The position numbers and the translations under genes were made by a program. Below, piece after piece: positions 17,501 to 25,408 of a stretch of DNA of 46,331 nt (position 1 is the stretch's first letter; every line of letters starts with the position of its first letter). Under the pieces are notes generated by a model. It made no database searches, was not told the DNA's origin, and worked only from the letters and a program-made list of their open reading frames with translations. Source of the DNA: a virus; the IMG/VR virus record IMGVR_UViG_3300037520_000050, positions 1-46,331 of that record; one strand, written 5' to 3'.

Positions 17501-18529
17501 CTGCCGCGTTTCACGCGCACCACCATAGCCACCTAGGAATAGGGACGCGATGCCTTCGGACGCAGCCTGACCAGCTACGCCCTTCCACGTATCTACATCG
17601 AAGCCTTCACGCTGCAGCGCTAGGTTCTCGGCCAACTGCTCTTGCCCACCTTGTACAGCTTCCGGTACAGCTTCCACTGCCGCGCCCCTAGCGGTTCCAC
17701 CTAGTACACTGCGCCTTGCGCCGACTTCTACGGCTTCACGCGCTGCCACCTTAGCGGCAACATTCTTAGCTGCGTTTGCACCTATGGTACGGGCAATCTG
17801 TGGAGCAAAACCAGTAGCCGAAGCGAGCGCGCCAAATGCACCACCAAGCGCAATCTGGTCCATATTCTTGCCGCCATACTCCTGCGCCCGCTCAGCTGCG
17901 GCTTCGGCGTCTTTCTCAGACGCGCCGCTCTTTACGAACTCTTCGTAGACGGCGTCGTATACTGCACCTTTTATGGTACCTACGCCTGACGCCGTACCAA
18001 GTCCGGCCAGAGTAGCTGCAGGTATAACTCCGGTACCGCCAGTAGCAACAGCTGCCCCGACAAAAGGTATTGCTGAACCTGCTACACTAGCAACGTTCTC
18101 CAACGGCGCATAAGTGAACGCACGAGCAGCAGCCTTTACCTCTTCCCACACGCCTTTGCCTTCGGCGTCCTTCTGGATTTTGCGGGCAATTTCTAAATCT
18201 TCACGAGACCCAGCAGATTTCAAGGCGGCGGCGGCTTTAGACACGTAATCAGCTGCATCGGACACAGCATTATCAGCACCGAAGACATCTGAGATAGACT
18301 TAACTGTACCGCTTAAACCTTCGGCTACACTCAAAGGTATGTCTGCAACAGGCGCAATCAACCCGCCGACTAGCGGAATTTTCTCGATAGAGCTAGCACC
18401 CTGCTTGGACTTACCACCTTGGTAATACTCTCTGGCAATATACGCTTTAGCATCGCGGTCTGTAGCATTCTTAGGTGCGTTAACAGTGTATTCCCTGCCG
18501 TCTGGGCCTTTAATTACATATGTGGGCAC
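11588..18529 (-). CDS. Giant polyvalent / internal virion-type protein with zincin-like motif
   Basis: 2313 residues, GTG start with AGGAG eight bases upstream. The N-terminus (TYVIKGPDGREYTVNAPKNA) is a short motif I associate with podovirus internal and ejected proteins. It is followed by Gly/Ala-rich, partly hydrophobic segments (about residues 45-230), long disordered and coiled-coil stretches, and a zincin-like HEALGHVG at residues 1059-1066 within an SVERAKAVLFHEALGH context, as in polyvalent-protein metallopeptidases. The second half is mostly helical, with a hydrophobic stretch LMMAGVFGGLLGMPLYSVM near the C-terminal end. Such giant proteins are usually carried in the capsid and injected with DNA. 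The late-arm position beside a lytic transglycosylase supports this. Peptidase activity is unproven, because the spacing is HExxGH rather than HExxH. Confidence 0.75.
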   Translation of the reverse strand: MPTYVIKGPDGREYTVNAPKNATDRDAKAYIAREYYQGGKSKQGASSIEKIPLVGGLIAPVADIPLSVAEGLSGTVKSISDVFGADNAVSDAADYVSKAAAALKSAGSREDLEIARKIQKDAEGKGVWEEVKAAARAFTYAPLENVASVAGSAIPFVGAAVATGGTGVIPAATLAGLGTASGVGTIKGAVYDAVYEEFVKSGASEKDAEAAAERAQEYGGKNMDQIALGGAFGALASATGFAPQIARTIGANAAKNVAAKVAAREAVEVGARRSVLGGTARGAAVEAVPEAVQGGQEQLAENLALQREGFDVDTWKGVAGQAASEGIASLFLGGYGGARETRQENREALTKEIAQELDALPVDADDKAISEAEARFVKRGFPLEKAKQVVDTMVAQKAAIDKQAAELEKARTERLAQEDIDVGEGPDISTLPPMDIEEEAVVQRMREAEAAGVEPASTIPDINTQIDEYTAFVDKGQVAPAPLVESIARQYVDAMKTTGIDKVVAPERMAAFSQFVGNEVSTIEPLFAEQAAPKAEAAPQRRKLSPIEQSAIDLVSAVDAGGVPFNTPRINAIARGLGLDISKKDKPEYTIDRIRNAVSRFDYTPPPKAEAAPARSAAPTITPAFAEATLQNDDGVRAFADKYGIDEAEAVDRLNAAAASPTGIKYSRRGRPPSASTVEAAGQEGLFGALPTQEENRLDKFEEIQQRKLEQGALAPEQREAERQAQADEFDRLQQERAAKDEQYKAQFVKNIEDAIRRANPANEAYSVQVDETSPKPYRVVGPDGEVFAAADTLKDFEEQAMDLMPYVAPAAAIPDTDSAKPTVATSMVQELTAEIDAARERGEIDNNQRTELIRQLERPAAYDKFGRPQDNIAKAEEEARAAMSKFRNTTGVEAKAAEAELVVANEKLAKLVNNRMLNPIRSRLRSMSEMRKDEQLGAKIRIKDALLEGDQKELRDAKIDLAESRVSKYRRGETQPGQAKTDVSKVRAAVDAIVSVWKGPPVVEVVQSVNDIADAKIRRAVMQDNATNAEGFVAPDGTVYLIADNLESVERAKAVLFHEALGHVGLEKLFRGELDGALTALYKSNGNIRTQTDAWLAANPEAYAKDTDRVARAVEEVLAEMSETGQIRTNMLSRIAAIIRNFARKLGINLAISDADVEAILAAGHERVVNGPQESTLVKGMRYISGWDTTTPRATKYSRPKTTKKDKEALEETSASMSDGLRRAKKSTSTNGIADGVGKAVKGRSFSAFLNAFKDNSDGMGPPTLKAILKTIPTSGILNWFGPDLPTIREIDTLVQKMTAMKANIIKASEDIGRELDEFLLADEDKVLATTMSTARINEYSPDEFKSAGEALANHPAMKEIEARILKNSNDKALAARIIAEMKALTMQGKEVVGVKGDKVKRSDDMRKLLADLSKTAIDRQKTSAQTDQIAELTRRIRDVHKLWDELAEIKNGHKLYKEIRAYYKDMFEAELALLDGRISTIAGEAEAKRLRDLRADMMREVMNPDEAKKSGDIFYDLNSDLFTKDYFPFMREGQYYVRVAAAKDGTREREFYQFYSAKDMQAAQKAIAKRLGVNPEDSSVITIGNDISQLRENIKSDDQMMQKIFDLVKTAKEEFAGTKGINAESFKDLTDSIYQTWLLSTPERSVRRRFMHAQEVVGFQQDLLQQFASQASNYANQLSKLAYAGDIRLKIEEARDNVSDRDATLRAKYNSVIDELESRAEDEINPSPQSSFINVLNRASYFYYLTAPATAMLQLTSIPIRVVPRLWRDYGVAKGTAIWFKYMRIWDTLGKAKVQTTRTGLAGAGDQLDVLMPNMLSSKLVSSDTPRGKLLRKAMAAGMERNVLETVQDTLIQNERETAKRHRTGVARTAVETAALTGKAMGVMFQGLENISRQAAYFMAFELAYDAEKAKNPSPEAEDLVFDKAVTTALDTVRDTLGDYSNWERSNIMKKDITRALFLFKMHPILQTKFLVGAMRDIGRGLYPGASPEAKAARAGAMKELGGVLMMAGVFGGLLGMPLYSVMALALSESFDEEDDEDVRKLMGLDPRVAYDSDIMFRAWIMDKFGEPMVGNVSMADILIHGPLGALSNTELSSRTSLDLKNMWFREAVTGDSTGDTLIKTALANVAGGQMLIQMFNAKDNFAEGDMYGAIKKVAPAFIRSWVAAEQGEAEGVVSRKGDVIIDKDDISALDTLRTISGFRPLRLARWQDYYITRGKNDKKIKAEKTQLLSTLDRKIREGEITSKAQLQEFITDEIIPFNRTYPDPSFIITEESIMRSLKGRADVRERTVQGMRLEKKTAGKDIGMAEMFRP

Positions 18530-18540
18530 CCTAGGTACTC

Positions 18541-20130
18541 CTAGTTACGAACAGATACTGTTTCAAAATCTGCAAATGGGTCTTTTTCACCGGCACTGCC
18601 GCCTGTTTCTCCATCTAGGTTTAGCGAACCTTCCATACCGGTGCCACCATATTTTGTTTTTATCTTTTCCATAGCTATTTTTGCTGCAACAAACGCAAAC
18701 TGCCTAGCTTCGTTTTCTGGAACTCCTTCGGCTATTTTCTTGTTGTAGAACGTTTCGACAAAGGCTTCAAAACTATTTGGTTTAACACCTTCTTTAGCCG
18801 TAGCAGCAATCGTCCTAGCAATTAGTTCGTTATTTGCGATGGTTTCCCTGCTGGTAAGTTCACGCTCGAACTGCGATGCCTTTAGGCCAGTATTAGACAT
18901 ATCTACAGCGACACCAAGTATCTCTAGGTTTTCCCTACGGGTCTTGTCGTTCATCTGACCCATGATATCGAGAGCGCGGTCCTTAAGTGCCTTGCGCTCC
19001 TTCTTATCTGCACGTGCACCCGGCATAGCTGCGGCAGCGGCTTCACCCACTGCTTGCAGTAGATACGGGGACTTAGAGCTAGCCATGTTGAAGCCTATTT
19101 CTGCTAACGTCTGGTACATAGAGTCCTTACGCTGCTCCTCGTAATACTCGTCGGACGCCATCTCTTCAGCGCGGGCCAGACGCTTAGCTTCAACTTCCCG
19201 CTGTTTTTCCGTAGGACCAAACTGACGCATCAGGTTTTGGTATTCATCTGCGACTGAACTAGAACGGCCTTCGGCGGTCCCAAAATCACGTTCGGGCATT
19301 TTGGGTGTGGCTTTACCACCTAGGATATTGCCAATATATTTTTTCGTTTCGGCGGGTAGCTGCTTAGGGTCACCACCCTTCTTCAGCCACTTATCGACGT
19401 TACCCGGTCCCCAATTATACGCAGCTAGTGCAGTAGCCTCATCGCCGTAACGGCGATACATGGCATCAAGGTAGTCACGACCAGCACGGCGGTTCTCCGC
19501 TTCACTATCGTCCCGCATAGGCGTCACGCCAAAACCGGGGTCCTTCATAGTGCCGGGCATAAGTTGCATAACGCCACGCGCACCTGCGCTGCTCACGGCA
19601 TCCTGCTTACCACCGCTTTCCCAGTACTCTACGTCGTCATAGAGGTTTGCCATGCCGCCCTTACCGCCACTAGCAAACGCAACCATACCGCCACCTGCAT
19701 AACTGCCGTTGTCAGGCTCATCAAACATAGCGTCAGGCACAGGCAGAGTAGATAGACCGCCAGCGGCCATACCCTGTGGGGGTGGTGCCATGCCCATATC
19801 TTGAGGAGGCGGAGCCATAGGCATCTGTGGCGGAGCGCCCATACCTTGCGGCGGCATAGGCATACCTTGGGGTGGAGGACCCATACCCTGTTGTGGGGCA
19901 GGTGGAGCGCCTTGTGGTTGCCCACCACCAAGAACCTGCTGCGCTACAGTCGGCTGCTGCGCACCTTCCATAACCTGTGCGGAACGCATCCGGTCAATAA
20001 ACATACCTGCAAGCACGGCTGCAGTAGGGTCAACGATACCCATTTGCGCAGCTTGCGCAATCTTCTGCTTATTACCGGCATATTCCTTAGCAATATTTTC
20101 CGGCGCTTGGATGCTGAATGGTTTAGCCAA
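18541..20130 (-). CDS. Virion-associated lytic transglycosylase
   Basis: 529 residues. The start appears to be TTG at 20130, with AAGGAG seven bases before it; no nearby ATG gives the same conserved-looking N-terminus. Residues 70-125 are a Pro/Met/Gln/Gly-rich linker with repeats of PPPQGM. The SLT domain follows: VEYWESGGKQDAVSSAGARG with catalytic Glu171, GVMQLMPGT, ATALAAYNWGPGNV and KKYIGNILGG. It cleaves peptidoglycan to let phage DNA cross the cell wall. The C-terminal 230 residues are helical and of unknown role. It also carries MAAGG and FASGG motifs shared with other late proteins. It lies just upstream of the giant gene in transcription order. Confidence 0.87.
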   Translation of the reverse strand: MAKPFSIQAPENIAKEYAGNKQKIAQAAQMGIVDPTAAVLAGMFIDRMRSAQVMEGAQQPTVAQQVLGGGQPQGAPPAPQQGMGPPPQGMPMPPQGMGAPPQMPMAPPPQDMGMAPPPQGMAAGGLSTLPVPDAMFDEPDNGSYAGGGMVAFASGGKGGMANLYDDVEYWESGGKQDAVSSAGARGVMQLMPGTMKDPGFGVTPMRDDSEAENRRAGRDYLDAMYRRYGDEATALAAYNWGPGNVDKWLKKGGDPKQLPAETKKYIGNILGGKATPKMPERDFGTAEGRSSSVADEYQNLMRQFGPTEKQREVEAKRLARAEEMASDEYYEEQRKDSMYQTLAEIGFNMASSKSPYLLQAVGEAAAAAMPGARADKKERKALKDRALDIMGQMNDKTRRENLEILGVAVDMSNTGLKASQFERELTSRETIANNELIARTIAATAKEGVKPNSFEAFVETFYNKKIAEGVPENEARQFAFVAAKIAMEKIKTKYGGTGMEGSLNLDGETGGSAGEKDPFADFETVSVRN

Positions 20131-20141
20131 CTTATATCTCC

Positions 20142-22148
20142 TTAACCGCCGAGCGTCCTAGACAGACCCAATGCACCTAGACCAGTACCTAGCACTTGAG
20201 AAGCCATAGATGGTGGCGGCGCGTATGATGTCTGGGTCGAGTTCAAGCCTACAGGTATGCCGCGAAGCAAGTTGCTGTATTGGCCCAGCGTCTCCATTGG
20301 GTAGTCGCGCTGACGCAGGAAGTCTGCGTAAGCTTGGTCGAGGTATTGCTGCTGTAGACCGCGTTGCTCACTCGCCGCCGCCGCTTGGGCTTGCAGACGC
20401 TGGAGGTCCGACTGCTGCTGATACTGACCGAGGTTGCCAAGGGTCTGACCCATCTGCCCTGCTGCCTGTAACCCGGCAAGACCTTGAGAAGCACCAAACT
20501 GGCGCGACTGTTCTGCGAGACGCTGCGCTTCAAGCCCTTGCTGCTGGTTAGCGAGCATAGCCTGCATGTAGTTCTGTGAGCCAAGCTGCTGCGTATTCAT
20601 CAGCGCTTCGAGGTTCTGTGAGCCTACCTGCAACCCAGCCTGCTGGTTAGCCAGCGCTGCGCGCATCGCCTGTTCAGCATTTAGCCCCTGTGTCTGCAAC
20701 TGAGCAGCTTGGTTCTGCACGTTCGCCTGCTGTGCTGCCGACAAGTTAGCCAACGAAGTCTGCATGCCGATATTAGCACCAAGCTCCTGAGTACCTAGTT
20801 GTGACTGCAGGTTTGACTGCGCACGGGTAACGTCTACGCCTTGGTTAGCAAGCGCAGCACGTAGTGCGCTGTCCGCGTTCATCCCCTGTGCTTGGAACTG
20901 CTGCGCTTGGTTATTGACCCGCGCCTGCTGCTCGTTCGACAGGTTCTGCATCGCCGTCTGCAGACCGATGTTAGCGCCAAGCTCTTGAGTACCCAACTGC
21001 GACTGTAGGTTCTGTTGTGCCCGCGTTACATCTACGCCTTGGTTAGCAAGTGCGGCGCGCAGCGCGCTATCAGCATTCATCCCCTGTGCTTGGAACTGCG
21101 TTGCTTGGTTGTTGACCCGTGCCTGCTGCTCGTTCGACAAGTTAGCCAGAGCCGCCTGCATGCCAGTCTGGAGACCCAACTCCTGCTGACCCAATGCTGC
21201 TTGCAAGTTAGTCTGACCTGCGGTCATGCCTGCTGCGCGGTCACGCTCAAACTGAGCTTGCGCATTCTCAAACGCCGCTTGCGAACCACGTGCTTGGATA
21301 TCACCTAGCTGCGTACTCAGATTACGCTCACGCTCTAGACCGGCAAGTAGCTGACGGCTACCGCCATAGGTGCCCTGACGCGCAGCGCCAAGGTCTTGGG
21401 CAAGCTGGCTCTTCTTCGCGTCTGTAATGGCTTCGCGCTTCTGTGTGTCTACTACGCTTTGCACATAGGGAGACATATACTGGTCGGCTTGCGCCTGCCC
21501 GAACTGCTCTGGAGCAGACATACGCAACTGTTCAAGTGGGCCTTGGCCAAAAGAAGTCTGAGCACCCTGCATAGTAGGCGCGCTAACCTGCTGCGCTGAT
21601 ACCTGCTGAGTAGGGCCAAACTGGAACGCGTTTAGGCTCGGGTTGTACCCCGTCTGCGCTCCCTGCATGTCGGAAGAGCTAACCTGCTGCGCCGATACCT
21701 GCTGAGTGGGGCCGAACTGAAACGCATTTAGGTTCGGATTGTACCCGGTCTGGGCAGTGCCCATCATAGGCGCGTTTTGCTGCTGAGCAGCTACCCCCAT
21801 GGCAGGACCCATCTGGTACTGCTGAAGCTGTGGTCCACTGACCTGCTGCGCATTAAACTGCGACGGGTTATAGTTCTGCTGCAGTGCACCAAGCCCTGCT
21901 TGATAGGCAAGTGCGGAGCCAGTACCATACTGGTTCGGTGCACCCATGTTTAGCACATTCTGCTGAATTTGCTCTTGAGCCGGAGTGTAGCCTGCGATGC
22001 GTTGCTGGTTATACGGTGTATACTGCGTGTTGAGCGCGCCTTGCGCGCCTTGCATGAGGCTTTCAAAATACGGACGTGCGTATTCGGGCAGGTTGCTCGA
22101 AGTAGTAGTTACTTCTTGTTTCGTGGGTGCGCTAGAACCGCCAGCCAT
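20142..22148 (-). CDS. Gln/Ala-rich repetitive internal virion-type protein
   Basis: 668 residues, extremely rich in Gln, Ala and Asn. It opens with SSNLPEYARPYFESLMQGAQ, an N-terminus I associate with podovirus structural proteins. Residues 130-200 contain two 32-residue repeats (QTGYNPNLNAFQFGPTQQVS). Residues about 260-520 hold four 66-residue repeats (ELGLQTGMQAALANLSNEQQ, then QFQAQGMNADSALRAALANQ). The repeats suggest a long helical rod or bundle, consistent with an ejected internal protein. Function is inferred from its place between the transglycosylase and the acetyltransferase-like gene. Confidence 0.7.
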   Translation of the reverse strand: MAGGSSAPTKQEVTTTSSNLPEYARPYFESLMQGAQGALNTQYTPYNQQRIAGYTPAQEQIQQNVLNMGAPNQYGTGSALAYQAGLGALQQNYNPSQFNAQQVSGPQLQQYQMGPAMGVAAQQQNAPMMGTAQTGYNPNLNAFQFGPTQQVSAQQVSSSDMQGAQTGYNPSLNAFQFGPTQQVSAQQVSAPTMQGAQTSFGQGPLEQLRMSAPEQFGQAQADQYMSPYVQSVVDTQKREAITDAKKSQLAQDLGAARQGTYGGSRQLLAGLERERNLSTQLGDIQARGSQAAFENAQAQFERDRAAGMTAGQTNLQAALGQQELGLQTGMQAALANLSNEQQARVNNQATQFQAQGMNADSALRAALANQGVDVTRAQQNLQSQLGTQELGANIGLQTAMQNLSNEQQARVNNQAQQFQAQGMNADSALRAALANQGVDVTRAQSNLQSQLGTQELGANIGMQTSLANLSAAQQANVQNQAAQLQTQGLNAEQAMRAALANQQAGLQVGSQNLEALMNTQQLGSQNYMQAMLANQQQGLEAQRLAEQSRQFGASQGLAGLQAAGQMGQTLGNLGQYQQQSDLQRLQAQAAAASEQRGLQQQYLDQAYADFLRQRDYPMETLGQYSNLLRGIPVGLNSTQTSYAPPPSMASQVLGTGLGALGLSRTLGG
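20583..21375 (-). repeat. Four tandem 198-base repeats inside the Gln-rich gene
   Basis: Units begin at about 20583, 20781, 20979 and 21177, each 198 bases (66 codons). The middle two are closest and share long identical blocks, for example the segments encoding NADSALRAALANQGVDVTRA. The outer two are diverged. The whole-codon period means copy-number change would keep the frame. Confidence 0.75.
21560..21760 (-). repeat. Two tandem 96-base repeats in the Gln-rich gene
   Basis: Two near-identical 32-codon units encode GYNPxLNAFQFGPTQQVSAQ followed by QVS and a short variable end. The unit length is a whole number of codons. A partial third unit follows at each side (MGTAQ and MQGAQT). Confidence 0.65.
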
Positions 22149-22151
22149 AAC

Positions 22152-22583
22152 TTACTCCTGTATATCCAAAGGTAGTTCAAACGACTGCAGGGTTGCTTTA
22201 TACCCCTCGTCCCGGAATACCCGTTCCCAACCTACGCGCCCATGTGCCTCTATCGCGTCACACTTATTGTCCTTAGCCCAATTACGGAGCATATCCAACA
22301 TAGGCTTTTTCCACACTGCGCTTTCCTTACCACCGCACATCTCTAAGGAAAGGCACCGCTTGCGTGGGTAGTCTATAAACCGAGTTATTACAGCACCCTT
22401 TATATCATCACCATCGAAAGCAATCCATAGCGGATAATCATATTCTAGCACGAGAGCGAGCACATCTTCGGTTTCGTATTTACCTTGGCTATGCGCAACG
22501 GCGTCCCGCACGTACTGCTCCACCTGCGGCCATATATTGGGCACAAGCTCTTTCGGCACCGCAGATACGCGAACCTCGCTCAT
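22152..22583 (-). CDS. GNAT-like acetyltransferase
   Basis: 143 residues. The pattern matches GNAT folds found among phage virion genes: VEQYVRDAVAHSQGKYETED as N-terminal helices, PLWIAFDGDDIKGAVITRFI as the central strands, LSLEMCGGKES as strand beta-4 before the acetyl-CoA loop, then WAKDNKCDAIEAHGRVGWER and FRDEGYKATLQSFELPL. The classical Q/RxxGxG/A loop is weak. Its start overlaps the stop of the 919-residue gene by four bases. A role in virion assembly or host modification is unknown. Confidence 0.65.
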   Translation of the reverse strand: MSEVRVSAVPKELVPNIWPQVEQYVRDAVAHSQGKYETEDVLALVLEYDYPLWIAFDGDDIKGAVITRFIDYPRKRCLSLEMCGGKESAVWKKPMLDMLRNWAKDNKCDAIEAHGRVGWERVFRDEGYKATLQSFELPLDIQE

Positions 22584-25339
22584 GCTAGACCTTTCCGAAC
22601 TTTAGTGTCTTCGCCGCGCTTCGCTTTCTTGCGTGCTTTATGGGCCTTATCCATCAGGGAGTATAGTTTGGCAGTGCCGCGCTTATCGCTACCACCGCCT
22701 ATGCGTTTAACCGCTTCTGGTGTGAACAGTACTTCGTCGCGGGCAACACGTGCTTCCTGCTTGCCACCGATACGTGCGCGTATCGAGTCGCTTACTCCGT
22801 CACCGGGTCCTTGCAGCGGGCGTCCGCCCATGCGAGCCAGAAGCTCCATACCTGCATTGCTGCTGCCATTACCGAGTTCCGATACGGTACGTGCATCGAC
22901 GACAAAAGAGCCGTTACGCATGTCTACTTCACCGCCACGGGCAAATTCACCGAAGTTATCATACGACTGCATGCCACTAGGTACGTCAGTAGGTGCCTGC
23001 TGGGACGCAGCAAGCTGGTCCTGTAGCTGTTGCAACTGGGCATATACCCCACTCAGGTCAGTGGATGCAGGTGTAGGTATAGCATCGAAGCGCGAGTCAA
23101 TCTGCCCCAACCGGTCGTAGACCCCACTCAGGTCCGTAGCTGCGGGTGAAGGCAGGCTGTTGAAGCGCGAGTCGATTTGCCCAAGACGGTCGTAAACTCC
23201 GCTCAAGTCGGTAGCCGCAGGTGTGGGCAGGCTGTTGAAGCGTGAGTCGATTTGTCCAAGACGGTCGTAGACACCGCTTAGGTCCGTAGCTGCAGGTGCA
23301 GGCATGTTGCTCAGACGTGAGTCTAGGCTTCCCAACTGGTCGTAGACCCCACTAAGGTCAGTGGATGGGATACTTTCAAAGCGTGAGTTTATCTGCCCCA
23401 ACTGGTCGTAGACCCCACTCAAGTCGGTAGCTGGCATGTTGCTTAGACGCGAGTCCAAGTTGCCCAGCTGCGAGTAAACACCGCTCAAGTCGGTGGACGG
23501 GATGCTGTCGAAGCGCGAGTTTATCTGCCCGAGCTGGCTGTCGAGTTCAGAGTCCAGCTGCCCTATCTGCTCACCAAACCTATTTTCCAGCTGCCCGAAC
23601 CGGTCGTAGACCCCACTCAAGTCAGTAGTGGGCAGCGTATTAAACCGTGAGTCTATCTGGCTAAGCCGGTCATTTAGTCCTGAGTCCATGCTATTAAATT
23701 GGTCAGCAAAGTTAGTCTCAACCTGCCCAAGCCGATTGTTTAGCCCCGAGTCCAGCTGGTTGAACTGGTCAGTGAAGTTATTCTCAAGCTGCCCGAAGCG
23801 GTCGTTGATGCCGGTAAGCGCCGGAGTTATAGAGTCCTGCATGATATTGAACCGGGAGTCGTACTGGTTAAACCGGTCGTCAATACCTGAGTCTATCTGC
23901 CCCAACTGCTCACCAAAGCGGTTTTCAAGCCGTCCAAACCGGTCATCAAGCGCACTGTAATCAGGGTTAATTATGCTGTCTTCCATACGCCCAAACCGGT
24001 CGTATAGGCCGGTGAGGAAAGCTTCATCGTACCCCCCGAAACCACCAATAGCGTTACCGCCACCACCGCCACCCGCTATTGGGTTAGGGATTAGATTTGC
24101 GGAAGGACGTTTAAAGCTCATTATCTCCCCGGCCCCAGAGGGGGGAAGGCCAGCGTAATCAGGCCGCATCGACGCAGTTATAGCACCGGGACTATTTGCA
24201 CTGAAATAGTTCACCGCAGACTGGAAATCATTGGCGGCTGGCAGTGATGCAAGACCGCCCTCGGCAAACCCATATTCGGCCCGCTCTTCGGGGGTTAGCT
24301 CATTTACTGAACGAGGCGGTGGGTTAGATGGAGTAAAGTACTTATGTTCTGCGCCGCCAGAAGCCCGCATCTGCTCTGGAGATTGGAAAGACAACTCACG
24401 CTTACCGGGCACATACGGGCCATTGTAGTTGGACTTGTACTCGTCCTCTTCGTTGTAAGTGGGCATCTTCGGCTGCATAGCGTCCGATACTGAACCCAGT
24501 AGACCTGCACCAGCCGCCATAGGCGCAGCTTTAGTTATCATGCCGGGAGTGCCAGCAGGTAGCCCCTGAGTTACACTTTGCCCGAACTTGGAGAGCAAAC
24601 CACCAGATGTTGGGGCGGTTGCGGAGCTTATCGGACTAAGGGCGTTAATTGATAGCGCGGGGTCTGCTACTGCTCCAGTAACTGTTTGTATTCCGCCAGT
24701 AGTAGCTGCAGAAGGAGCCGTAGCACCGATAGAAGGAGCCGTAGCAGTAACTCCGCTAGTAACAGTAGGCGCAACAGCAGCACCGGCACCCATATTGGCC
24801 CCAAACATTCCGGCACTTTCACCCAACAACCCGCCAGCGTTTCCACCGAGCAACGTACCACCAGCACCAACAGCGCCAGCAAGACCAGCACCACCGAAGG
24901 CACCGAGACCAGCCATCAGACCTTTGCTTAAATCTCCAGTAAGTGCAGTCTGTCCTGCGGCTACCATACCAGCAGCGAGTGGGGCACCGACACCAGTAGC
25001 AGCAAGGCCGAAGCCGATAAGTGTTGGAAGAAGTTTACCGAGCCAGCCTGCTTCGGGTAGGCCAGTATGTGGGTTGATTGTAAGGGAGCCGCCATGTGCC
25101 ATAGCTAGCTGCTGCAGACCGTTGACTTCACCGGGGGTCATGTGGACAAGCATCTTGTCGTCACCACGACCGTAGCTCTGCAGCTGCTTAGCCATAGGGT
25201 TCTGAGTTACAGACAGACCACCAACCGCAGGCATGCCGCCAGTAGTGCCGGGAACCATAGCACCAAGCTGCGGAGCCGCCCCTGTTACCGAAGCATTCGG
25301 TGCTGAATTGATGACCGGCGGTACGGTGCGCATGTCCAT
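22580..25339 (-). CDS. Large repetitive virion protein with DLSGVYDRLGQIDSRF repeats
   Basis: 919 residues. The N-terminal part has LVHMTPGEVNGLQQLAMAHG and a hydrophobic Gly/Ala-rich region (about residues 100-190, LPTLIGFGLAATGVGAPLAA), which may insert in membrane or pack tightly. The middle (about 440-780) is built of coiled-coil-like repeats, first with ENRFGEQLGQIDS and then DLSGVYDRLGQIDSRF at a spacing of 22-27 residues. The C-terminus is compact and ends in basic residues (KAHKARKKAKRGED). FAEGG and FARGG motifs are present. It is probably an internal or tail-tip protein that forms a rod; the exact role is unknown. Confidence 0.7.
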   Translation of the reverse strand: MDMRTVPPVINSAPNASVTGAAPQLGAMVPGTTGGMPAVGGLSVTQNPMAKQLQSYGRGDDKMLVHMTPGEVNGLQQLAMAHGGSLTINPHTGLPEAGWLGKLLPTLIGFGLAATGVGAPLAAGMVAAGQTALTGDLSKGLMAGLGAFGGAGLAGAVGAGGTLLGGNAGGLLGESAGMFGANMGAGAAVAPTVTSGVTATAPSIGATAPSAATTGGIQTVTGAVADPALSINALSPISSATAPTSGGLLSKFGQSVTQGLPAGTPGMITKAAPMAAGAGLLGSVSDAMQPKMPTYNEEDEYKSNYNGPYVPGKRELSFQSPEQMRASGGAEHKYFTPSNPPPRSVNELTPEERAEYGFAEGGLASLPAANDFQSAVNYFSANSPGAITASMRPDYAGLPPSGAGEIMSFKRPSANLIPNPIAGGGGGGNAIGGFGGYDEAFLTGLYDRFGRMEDSIINPDYSALDDRFGRLENRFGEQLGQIDSGIDDRFNQYDSRFNIMQDSITPALTGINDRFGQLENNFTDQFNQLDSGLNNRLGQVETNFADQFNSMDSGLNDRLSQIDSRFNTLPTTDLSGVYDRFGQLENRFGEQIGQLDSELDSQLGQINSRFDSIPSTDLSGVYSQLGNLDSRLSNMPATDLSGVYDQLGQINSRFESIPSTDLSGVYDQLGSLDSRLSNMPAPAATDLSGVYDRLGQIDSRFNSLPTPAATDLSGVYDRLGQIDSRFNSLPSPAATDLSGVYDRLGQIDSRFDAIPTPASTDLSGVYAQLQQLQDQLAASQQAPTDVPSGMQSYDNFGEFARGGEVDMRNGSFVVDARTVSELGNGSSNAGMELLARMGGRPLQGPGDGVSDSIRARIGGKQEARVARDEVLFTPEAVKRIGGGSDKRGTAKLYSLMDKAHKARKKAKRGEDTKVRKGLA
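23040..24020 (-). repeat. Coiled-coil repeat array in the 919-residue gene
   Basis: About eight units encoding DLSGVYxxLGxIDSRF lie at 23040-23640. A related set (DRFGQLENxF) runs on to about 24020. Adjacent units share runs of identical bases such as the codons for GVYDRLGQIDSRF. The units are whole codons. Confidence 0.7.
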
Positions 25340-25351
25340 GGTGTATGTTCC

Positions 25352-25408
25352 TTATTCTGCTATTACACGTATAGCGCTAATCTGCTTAAAACTAAAGCCC
25401 TTACACAT
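25352..25408 (-). CDS. Candidate 18-residue mini-gene filling the gap exactly
   Basis: The ATG at 25408-25406 shares bases with the stop of the 223-residue gene (TGATG). The reading frame encodes MCKGFSFKQISAIRVIAE and ends with TAA at 25354-25352, leaving 12 bases before the next ATG. Coupling is the same as at many other junctions here. There is no separate ribosome-binding site. It could encode a micro-protein or a translational bridge, or be chance. Confidence 0.45.
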   Translation of the reverse strand: MCKGFSFKQISAIRVIAE

